Assembly: GCA_026873275.1 (NCBI GenBank)
Contig: JANTUC010000002.1
Location: 3,162,001-3,226,000, forward strand
Direction: 5' to 3'
DNA: 64,000 bases
Source: Pseudopithomyces maydicus
Lineage: Eukaryota > Ascomycota > Dothideomycetes > Pleosporales > Didymosphaeriaceae
The notes beneath the pieces are model-generated. The model had not been told where the DNA came from. It made no database searches and saw only the letters and a list, made by a program, of their open reading frames with translations. Below are positions 54,878 to 64,000 of this stretch, in pieces (the first letter of the stretch is position 1; the number at the start of each line of letters is the position of its first letter). A program made the translations under genes and the position numbers.

Positions 54878-56095
54878 ATGCTCGACGGCGGTGAGATGGA
54901 GGTTGTCGAAAACATTCACGCCGCCCCTCAGATGCTTCTCCATCATATTTCTGCTTCGTCCGATCAGAAGACCTATCCATCATATGAGAAAGATAACATG
55001 ACCCACTTATATGGCACTCCACTTCTTGTGGGAGGCAGACGCTTCAACAACGCATCAGACCGTCCTACATCTTTCGCGAGCTCCATGGCCGATGAATACG
55101 ATTTATTATGCTTCCGGCGATTTTCAACTCTTGGTTCGAGAAATATTTTGAAGATGCAACATGATATAATCGAGGTTGAAAAAGAATTATATCTTGTCGA
55201 AGATGCGGAGAGGCAAAAAGGTCCCCGGTCTGGAACAGAGGGGCTCTCTCTTCTGCATTCGCTAGATCCATGCCTTGACCGCAAGAAAGAGCTCCTAGTT
55301 CAGTTGGGACACATGCTTCAGGAGTACAATGAGCTGATAAGCGTTTATTCGCGCGTCCGTATCCGAGCGACCGCCAGAACGGATCGAAGAACCAATCTTT
55401 GTGGGCTTCTCCAAAAGCTCGCCCACGGACGGGAAGGATTCTGGGATAATCAGGTTGAACTGGACGCGTCTGGATGTGACAAAATGCTGGAAAGCTGGGA
55501 TCAAGTTTCGAAGAACTACAAAATTGATGAAAACATGTTCAGGTGGCATAAGGATAGCTCAAATCGGGGGTATCTGAACCATCAGCTCGGCGGAGGACGA
55601 ACGTATGGAAATCGGTTGCGCACGAAGAAAATAGGTGCTCTGTACACCTTGCTTATGGCTGTACCATGTGCTGGGATGTTATTCTCTGGCATGACCCTGC
55701 CTGGTGGCATGCGCACTGTCGCCGGTGTGATTGCCACATCCGCTTCTGTGAGCAACGTTCCTCTTCACATGAGGTCCGACTACATGCGCCTCCGTTGGGG
55801 CATTCTGGCTTTCTCTGTCGCATCTTATACCGTATTCCTCGCACTTCTCTGGCGAAGCTTGAACGAGATCCGGCGACCAGCTTACTTGTTCTTCACATTC
55901 CTCTCCGGCGCCGGCTTTATCGGCTCCGCCTTGGTTGCCGACAAGATTGAAGACACAGTCAAAGCAATCTTGACTTTCGCTCCGTTGGTAGCGACCCTGA
56001 GTGCAGGATTGCTATATATGCCGTTCCGTTATGGCTTCGGAATTGGGGCCAATCTGGTCGAAGATGTCGAGATGCAGCCACCCGTTGGCAGGTGA
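54878..56095 (+). CDS. DUF6594-like membrane protein
   Basis: Single frame of 405 residues. The conserved part begins near residue 70 (MADEYDLLCFRRFSTLGSRN), so the ATG at 55085 is a credible alternative start. The cytosolic helical part has the pattern of DUF6594 (FRRFSTLGSRNILKMQ, then a Glu-rich helix and a D-x-x-L-D-R-K segment). C-terminal hydrophobic segments at about 253-275, 304-322, 330-348 and 355-375 suggest a multi-pass membrane anchor. The molecular function of the family is not established. The divergent neighbour also ends in a multi-pass membrane region, so the two products could sit in the same membrane. Confidence 0.75.
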   Translation: MLDGGEMEVVENIHAAPQMLLHHISASSDQKTYPSYEKDNMTHLYGTPLLVGGRRFNNASDRPTSFASSMADEYDLLCFRRFSTLGSRNILKMQHDIIEVEKELYLVEDAERQKGPRSGTEGLSLLHSLDPCLDRKKELLVQLGHMLQEYNELISVYSRVRIRATARTDRRTNLCGLLQKLAHGREGFWDNQVELDASGCDKMLESWDQVSKNYKIDENMFRWHKDSSNRGYLNHQLGGGRTYGNRLRTKKIGALYTLLMAVPCAGMLFSGMTLPGGMRTVAGVIATSASVSNVPLHMRSDYMRLRWGILAFSVASYTVFLALLWRSLNEIRRPAYLFFTFLSGAGFIGSALVADKIEDTVKAILTFAPLVATLSAGLLYMPFRYGFGIGANLVEDVEMQPPVGR

Positions 56096-57685
56096 TACGA
56101 TACCCACCCATCGTAGGGATGGATAATTGGATGCATGGGTGTGCACCCTAATCCATGTGGTGGGAATGCAATATTTGTCTGAATAGTTTATGGCCGAAAT
56201 GACGTTCTTAGCTCGTCACACAACGAATTACATACGTTTTCATGATCACACGTTTATTTTTCATAATTTCGAATCTAAACACAAGAGTGAAACACGTACT
56301 CACGTTATTTTTGATGCGACTTGATCAATTGAGTCACATGATATGGTGTGAAAGGAATCGGTTTGATTCGCAGGTGACATTTGATTAGTCGTGTTATGAA
56401 GATCGTGCGTAGCCTAGACATGTCATATGCAGCCAGGTCCATTGGACTAGTATACTAAGTTTCAATACTGGCCACTACAGAGAGCTCATAGTGAGGACAG
56501 CAATGATTAGAGGAACCCTAGAGCCGTTTCACCGCAAGCGATGGTTTCTATAAAGATAGGTTGTGTGTATAGTCCAACAGCTTCCATGGTACTGGGATCG
56601 ACTATCTACCACTACCACCCCAACATGCTCTCCGCCCTTTCAATAATTGAATTCGTCCTCTGTAGTCGAAATGATCTGGCTAGGTTTTTTCGAAAGAATT
56701 CGAATGAGTTCATTCTCTTATATCTGGTCTATTGTTTGGTGTTCCTTGTTGATGTTCATCGTGTCTGGTTATACCTTTAGCCGGAGTCGGCATGACCTGT
56801 CTAGGTCCTCAAGACGATAGGCAAGATTTGACTGTAATTCAGCATTGCATTCTAACCAGCATCTGCTTCTTCCTGCCAAGTTTTATTGGGTGTGGGTTAC
56901 ACTATATAAGTAAAGCCAATACAAGCCAAAACCATACTTGTATTAATATCAACGAAACATTTACCCGATGCTGTGTAACGTGTTAGCGCATCAAGATTGC
57001 TTAAACGACACAGATCTTCATACGGATTGGATAGAGCACCGATAACAAATATAAGCCTTTCCGAAGTGAGCTATTAGCGTTCCACGTTACACGATAATAG
57101 TGCTAGGAGCGAGGCATCCTCGGATTTGTTCTGTCATCCAAACATAGACCGGTATCATGTGGCAAGCAGCGCACGATTCAATTTTTCTCTTTTTCTTTTT
57201 CTTGGATTTTTTTTTGTTATCATCGTAAGGACCTAAACAAGTTATGGTGACTCCCGTCAGAGGCAGACCGGATGCAACGGGTGCATGATGATTCGATCAT
57301 GAAACTACATAGTCCTGGGTGTACGTTGCTTTGTTGACGTAGCCCCTCTATATATGAGTGAGATTTATGTACACAAGTCTTTCTACAGTCACGAGGGGGG
57401 ACGATGGCTTTTTTCCCAACCATTTTCATCTGGCCAGCTACTCTGCTGCTCTTTCTAAACATAAACACGTCGTACTTTCCTCATACACGAGCGTGCCGCG
57501 TCCTCGGGTCCCTTAGCGCGCTGCAGCTCGGCGGCGTACCAGTGCGTGTATCTACGGGATCACCACCCGCTCAATTACTTCCTATAGTCTCTGCATCAAC
57601 ACCGTATGCCCAGTCTTTTCTTCCAAGATTATCTCAAACCACATATCCTTCAGTCACTCCAGCCGCCGGCCGTCGCAAAGCTGCC
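56096..57685. other. Intergenic with a dispersed repeat copy
   Basis: AT-rich DNA upstream of the giant gene, with a poly-T/pyrimidine tract at 57184-57217. It includes repeat copy B (56723-56819). The frame of the giant gene stays open upstream to 57404, but that leader is unconserved. Confidence 0.5.
56723..56819 (+). repeat. Dispersed repeat copy B (related to 38955-39052)
   Basis: Aligns by eye with the copy at 38955-39052 through GGAGTCGGCATGACCTGT and GACGATA, in the same orientation. Confidence 0.6.
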
Positions 57686-60600
57686 ATGGCGGACTCAGAC
57701 TCCGTCTTGAGGAGCTTGTATTACCATCTAGTATTGCCGCCCCGTCAGCCTGGCCGAGAAGAAGATTGGAAACTACAGTCCCGGCTTGTTGAAGAGCTGC
57801 TCCGTCGCGTCAAAGATGCCGCTCAAGAACTGAAAAACCTTGCGCCGGTGCAGTATGCCGACAAGTACGACGCAATCATTGCCTCGCTCTTGGCGACCAA
57901 GGCTGTGAACACTGCACAAGCCTCCCAGCAACAGGATCTCCAGAAAGCGTTCAAAGGCTTTCAGCTTCCTTGCCCGCTGATCATTCATATTGCTCAACAA
58001 AATGCAGGACTGCTAGTTTGGAAATACCAGTGCGTGCCTGGCGCACTGCTAGATCAATGCGGTACCGTAGGTACTGAGCGACCCGCTAACAACGAAGAAG
58101 ACTTGGTTGTGTTTGAAGTATTCGAATCATCACCAAGTTCTGAGGCTGTCTTTTCTACTGACGGCGCTCTGCGCATGACCTTCCCCGGTTCTTCTTACGC
58201 GGTCGCTCTTTCAGATTTCCAGCATCCCTCCTTCCAATCCAATCTAGCACAGGTCGTGAGCCTAGCCTGTCACGAGCGCCTGCCTCGCTTTTTAGCGCGC
58301 ACCCACAAAGCAAATGCCTCTGTTATCGAGCCACGAGACACCACCAACCCCGAACTAATCACCACTTGGCTCGCAACACTACTCGAAGCCAACGGCCGCG
58401 TCTTCACCGTCTCCCCAATCACAAAGAGAGTCAAGGATGACATCTGCTGGAATGAGGGAGCAAAGACACCATGGAGGCGACTGCCATTGTACCTAGCCCT
58501 GCGAGTGGGCCTCCGGCGCTCCTTCCATTTGCTCTTTGGGGATAAGGAAGGAACATATCACTACAAGCTTCTTCTCACCAAACTCTTGTCCAACCTGCTA
58601 AGAGATCTGGCGGGGAAAGCATCATGGGAGATGCTGGGCTTCGTTCGGGCCAAAGTGTGTCGTAGGATGGCCAAACTGGAGGGGACATGTTCCGACGGGC
58701 GAGTGCCACAAGCATTTAACGAAATACTGCGGAATTCGTCACCAACCATCTGGAACCAGGTATCCGCAATGTCTTCCACCCTGGAAACCGCCTGGAGTTC
58801 TTTCAAGCAGCACTCCCAGAGACTCATCTATCCGTTACACTCTCCCTTTGCGCCCGGATCTGCTCTTTTTCAAGACATGCCTAGCTCCAGGCACCGTCTT
58901 CTGCATCTCGTTCACCTATTCAACCGCGAATCCTCCATGTTCATCCCACAGCCACCAGGATTCGACGAAAAACAATCGATGACGACCAGATACGACTCAT
59001 ATGCGGGAGTATATTCCATCATGGCCCAAGATGAAAAGCGGCTGCAAGCCCTAGCTGCAATGCCGGTATCAGAGTTCAAGTCCAAGTGTCGCGCCAGCTG
59101 TTGTGAGATTTCCACTGAGATCTTCAACTACGCCAAAAAAGTCCAAGATGTTTATCACTGCTACGCCGAGCTACTCAGCAATGCGCTACTCAACTTGATG
59201 GATCTTTGGACAACCCTAGACCAATGTGCGCTACGTGCCTTTCCCCTACTCCGCGATTTCAAGCCAGTCTTTCCAGTCGATATTCTTGATATTCTTCGTG
59301 TCGTGTCTTGGAAGAACATGCGCCGTATCCACCGGATTCAATCGCACATCGAGTCTCGGCACGCCTCGGCAACGTCAAACTTCACCATATTTCAAGATCC
59401 AACCAAAGGATGCTTTGCCGAGAGATTCTTCGATACTTCGGACAACATGCAGGCCAAATTCCAGGATATAGAAATTGAAGCTGCTTGCCACCGGGAAAGA
59501 AAAGTAGAGGAGCTGGCGATAATGATGGATAAGCGCCGAGAGATGGAGGCAGAGTACTTGATGAAGAGCTGTGTCGCCACGACCGACGATCATTTCACAC
59601 ACCGGCAGTTTCACAACCGTAATAAGTGCCCAAAATGCCGGCTCCAAAACCAGCTCAAGCGTCAAAAAATCTCGGTACATGAGCATCCTCTGCCCCAAGA
59701 CATTTCTCAAGCCAAAGCCGCTGTCTTCGAATTATGCATACCTGAAGCTTTCGCTTTGTATCGTGACGCCAACTGGAGCATCGTCAAACACTTCGGTCTG
59801 CGGCAGGATCTTCCGTCAGAAACGAGCCCAGGCACCATACTTAGCAACTATCCCCCATTGGAAATGCACTGGAAGACGATGGACAACTACACTGTTGGAC
59901 TTGCCTCTATAAAAAAGTCGTTCATGCTATCGCACTGGAAAGAGACCCATTTGCCTGCGAAAATCGACCAGGTTTGCTTACCGTGTGCCATCGAACCTAT
60001 CTATTTTGATATGGGGTCCAAGTTTCCGCTTCGGGCCATCCAAACTACTCCAAACTTTTCTCCAAAGCTTGGATTTAGGGTCTCACCGAAGTCACCGTTT
60101 AGTTTCATCTCAAAGGATAGTGACTTTGCCTTGGAGTGTGGAGGACCGTCGTCAAATAAAATCATTTCTTCGCAGTGGAAGTGTCCCGCCAGCCTGAGTT
60201 CTCACGAGTACCTATCGTTTCAGTCTCTCTTTTCTAGGCCTGCTTGCCGTTGGCCTACAATTCTTGTCGAGCTTGGGTCGTCCAATATAAATTTCTCGAA
60301 TGAAGTGTGCTCCAATTTGATATCCACGTTGGTATCCTTGGCGGGCCCCTCAGACTTGGAGGATAGCGTGCTTCGAATTGCACACCAAGAGCTTTCCGAA
60401 GTAACATTCTGCGAGCAGATTCTCGCCCAAATCGCCATGAAGTTACGGTCAATCGAAACAAGCTGGCGTGAAACGCATTGTATGAGCATGCTTGTCAGCT
60501 TACTCCTGCGTCTTCTCGTCCTCTGCCCAACCAGTATCGCTTCAAAAGCCCTTGTGCTTCTGGAAACTGCGCGTAGTCACCTTATCATGTGGATGAAAAC

Positions 60601-63600
60601 TCTGCTTGTTGAATTCAGGCAATCGACAAACCTTGATGCGATCAGAACATGCTCGGAGTATACGCTATGGTCTGCATTGATTTGCCGTCGCACCTTCCAA
60701 GTATGCGTCCAACCAGACTTCTCACGCTCTCTGGAGTCCACAGGTCTTGTACCTCTTGACGAAACTGCTTTACGAATTTACATTCTGGCAGCGGTCAGTA
60801 TGCAGTTAGGCATTAAAGAGCTGTCGAACACAATATCGTTGGGATTGCGCGAGGCTATGGTTCAAGATATCTATTTCCTATCGGATCTCGCTCCTATGTT
60901 GTCAACTGCGTTATGTGCATACCCCAAGGTCATTGCCGACTGCCTTTCTGAGATAGGAATGATCTCACGAGCCCAAGTTCCTCAAAGCGTCAAAATATTG
61001 GCCCCGCCCCAGAACTGCTGGATAGAAATGGTACTGGCTCCTCCAGCCGGCTATGTGCGCACCCAGACTCTACACTTTCACGTGCTTGCGGGACATGTCC
61101 TTGTAGATAATACGCCACAAGGGAAACTATCTGATCACTTCCGTACATCACCAGTTCTTGATGAGCTTTTTGGGAAAACAACTCTTTACGCTACATCCTC
61201 TGGCTTGCCTGGAATGAAATATCGTCTGACTGTCTGTCCACATGGAAATGAAATACATGTCGGCATTCGAAATGGCACCGTTATCGTCCGCGTCTGTCGG
61301 GATGGAAAGATCTGGGAAATCCTTGATAGGAGTATATTTCACACGTCTGAACAAGTCCTCGCTGATCTCCCGCACCCTCTAATTCGTGATTGCATCCCTT
61401 TCCTAGATTTGCAGTCACAAATAGTTGAGCTGAGGCGAAAAGCAGGAAGCCCTTGGATCTTATTTCCATCCGACTGGCGTATGAACATGCGCAGTTGGAT
61501 GGTGTGGCGATCTAATACGAAGAGAACTTTCAGGTTGGTCAACTATCACGGGAGGTTCTACGGCGGAGTACTGGGAACATTCCGCGATTTCGAAGATTAC
61601 TCTCAAATCATTGTCTCCCAACCAACCCGAGGACCGCTGCAGGTAGAGCTCCGCCGACTAGAGCTTACATTTTATGTAAATGACCGCCTACTTTTCGAAT
61701 CGCAAAAGATCGGTTGCGAGGTTCCAATCAAACAGGATGCGGGCTGTCTGTACGGGCTGAAGAGCGCGCTCGTAGTGCAAGATGTTAAAAATCCAGTAAA
61801 TCGATACGTACTTGTTCCTTTCGGTACGCCGCAATGGCGGAAAAAAGGTATGCATCTCGAAGTCGTAATACAAAATAACGGCAGTTACGCGCGATATGCC
61901 ATTGATCCAATCCTGGGCCGCTTATCTTCGCCTGCTCAGCCGCGTCTCCTCCATCGCAAAGCTCTGATACATGCTTTGACATCTTTCATTGTACCTGACC
62001 CTTTGACTGGACGGACCGGCACTGAAGAAGCAATGCACACACTGGCATCGGGTGTATGTCAACCGACCTTCCCACTAGAGCCACCACATCTTGTAGATCT
62101 CGAATCCATTCGAAATCTTGTACCTAGTCGCAAATTTTACCCCAAGGAGCTTCAATGTATGCAGGAAGTAAAATGGAGCCAAATATTGACGACCACTATT
62201 CAACATGATGGACTTCTTCGATTGGTAGATCAGCTCATTGATGCTTCTAATGCGCTCTGCGTACTTTTTCCAAATTCTAAACTGGTAGTTCGTTCCGGAG
62301 AGCACTCAATGCGCCTAGTAACACGAGGCGTAATTCAGCGTGCGAGGTTCGAGCGCCCAAACACCGTGTCTGAAAAACTCTCTGTCCCGGAAGACGTTGA
62401 ATATGTAAGCAGACATGCTGTCCGCCGCGGCGTCTATCAAGAAAATGTGTTTTATCTGGCCAGCCTTATTCGTACCTGGCCTTTGAAATTACCAGTACCC
62501 CAAAATTTTGGTAAAGTTCTTGAGATATACGAGAGAGTTGGAGGCTTTCAAGAACCTTTCACCGGTATGATTTCTCTTCGATCCTGTATGGATATCGATG
62601 AGGCTCTCAGCCTAGGATCTATGGTGGAGTACTGTCGTCGTGCAAATATTGATGATCGGTAAGTCAATCCCAATTATACACATCATTTGTTTCTCCCTCA
62701 AGAAAGATGTGCTGCGCTTCTTCGCGCTTCTTCGCGCATCTATATATATATTTTCTTTAGGAACATGCTGACTTTTTCTTTCAATGTTTAGGTACAATTT
62801 GATGTTTGTCATCACTCTTGCTGTGTATAAACAGTTCAATCTCGACGTTGCATTGTTCTGGCTGTCCTTCGCATTTTTCGATGAGCTCAAAAGCATTAAA
62901 GCGCCGACCTGGGAGTCATACTTCAACTTTCGGAATCACCAGTCTCCCAACATTACCGGCATTATCCAGCTCCTGAGGAGTACCATAAGGTCTCAATCGA
63001 CAAGATTTGCTAGCTTGGGTGGTCCATTTAGACTAGGACGAGTAGTACAACAAAAAGTCCCTCACGAATACGACCCCACCACCATTGATGTCGAGGGATT
63101 TGCAGAACATCTAGTAAGGCAATTTCCATGCCAGAATCCGGTGGGCGACCCGTATACCACCGTGGCGGAAGTACCTACCAGCACAGTAATGGCTGTGATT
63201 GAACCAGAATTCTTCCGCCTTTTCCAGAACTACCAACTGTCCGAGTTCATAGGCAACGTTGAGGCGAACCTTCAGATGTATCGTGGAGATACGGCACCCT
63301 TTCAACCAAGGTTGACGTTTCAACAACACGAAAACTCTATTGCATGGGGTACTTCGCAGCTTGCTATCGTGACTAACCATTCGCTATTCCGAGCAGCCTC
63401 AGTAACACTAGAGCGAGAGTCGAACGCTAATGGACATTCACACGCGGCTACCCAGAAATCGGCTCACTCGAATTCAACCGAGCGTCCCACGAAGTTTGTT
63501 TCTAAAACTGCCGTGCAGGATCAAGGTGTGCATTCGGATGCGGAGTCGCCAGAATGCAAGGAATTGCGCATGATTTTTAAGGCCCTGGCGAAATCCGAGT

Positions 63601-64000
63601 CGAAGATGAGGCAAGAATACATCGGAGATCTTGTTGAGAGCCTAGAGGCCTTTTGCATCGTTACGCAACGCGAAAAAAGCCACTGTCATGACACTATTCA
63701 TGCCCTAGAGGCAATGCCTAGCCACGAGGCTGTGGTGTCTCGTGTTCAAAAATCTCTAGGTCGCTTGCGTCAAACACTACTTGCAAACCACGAGTGCACC
63801 TTTGATTGGTTGACACATGGGATGCTTGCTCCGTGTATGTCTCCCATTAGTCTTCTGGAACAGTTACGATCCCACGTTGGTGCCGCGCAATCACATGGAC
63901 TCAAGAAAATGTTAGCAGATTACGGAATCGCCATCACTCAACACCAACAGCTCTTGCGCATCACTGATGCTAAACTAAAAAACAACATTCGCAAAGTCTC
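57686..64000 (+). CDS. Giant DUF6606/DUF3638-type protein, 5' part, truncated at the window edge
   Basis: Exon 1 is 57686-62658 and exon 2 starts at 62792 and is still open at base 64000; the 133-bp intron has GTAAGT and TTTAG. I chose the ATG at 57686 (MADSDSVLRSLYYHLVLPP) because DUF6606 begins within ten residues of it. The in-frame leader back to 57404 would add 94 unconserved residues. Landmarks of the family are LYYHLVLPPRQPG, IIHIAQQNAGLLVW, RDTTNPELITTWL, EANGRVF and KRVKDDICWNEG. A Cys/His cluster (CVATTDDHFTHRQFH then KCPKCRL, around residues 620-650) could bind zinc. At least 2060 residues are visible. Family members are fungal proteins over 3000 residues long whose DUF3638/DUF3645 parts resemble ubiquitin-specific hydrolases. 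Those C-terminal parts lie outside the window, so activity cannot be judged. Confidence 0.87.

Noticed and set aside
1..64000. tRNA and other structured RNA genes
   Set aside because: I looked for tRNA-like T-arm motifs and acceptor pairing in the intergenic stretches and found none that I could support by eye.

Overview
The window is nuclear DNA of a filamentous ascomycete (Pezizomycotina, perhaps Dothideomycetes-like; the class is a guess). The evidence is short GT-AG introns of mostly 46-130 bp, a fungal iterative polyketide synthase pair, a Zn2Cys6 regulator, and recognisable fungal orthologues of CTR9 and SEC8. Intergenic DNA in the right two thirds is rich in microsatellites, degenerate repeats and at least one decayed gene.

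Region 1 (1-20.4 kb) is a polyketide cluster cut by the left edge. It holds the C-terminal part of a highly reducing PKS (ER-KR-ACP), a Zn2Cys6 regulator, a secreted PAF-acetylhydrolase-like esterase, a non-reducing PKS with order SAT-KS-MAT-PT-ACP-R, a salicylate-hydroxylase-type FAD monooxygenase, a SnoaL-like protein and a stand-alone enoyl/quinone reductase. The expected logic is that of asperfuranone, azaphilone and sorbicillinoid pathways: the HR-PKS makes a reduced starter, the SAT domain loads it, the NR-PKS extends and cyclises it, the R domain releases an aldehyde, and the flavoenzyme hydroxylates and dearomatises the ring. Unlike those enzymes, this NR-PKS has no C-methyltransferase domain between ACP and R.

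Region 2 (20.4-38.6 kb) is mostly housekeeping or conserved: an acidic/coiled protein with a duplicated motif, a lysine-rich protein carrying an internal exact copy of residues 2-12 of the histone H3 tail, an array of about 28-bp repeats in convergent orientation, CTR9 and SEC8 as a divergent pair, and a methionine-permease-like transporter.

Region 3 (38.6-57.6 kb) is accessory. It has degenerate repeats, an APH-family kinase pseudogene with RIP-like stops, a BTB protein, an MFS transporter, a second cluster of the 28-bp repeat, and a divergent gene pair. One gene of that pair encodes a fungal N-terminal (HeLo/STAND-type) domain joined to a stub of PKS ketosynthase and a membrane region; the other encodes a DUF6594-like membrane protein.

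Region 4 (57.7 kb to the edge) is the 5' part of a giant DUF6606/DUF3638-type gene.

Reading caution: seven genes, including the essential SEC8, need one extra base at one or two places to restore frame (nine sites), always in or beside a short homopolymer, mostly G or C. I read these as systematic assembly errors rather than gene decay. All intron boundaries below were placed by eye from splice consensus and reading-frame continuity.
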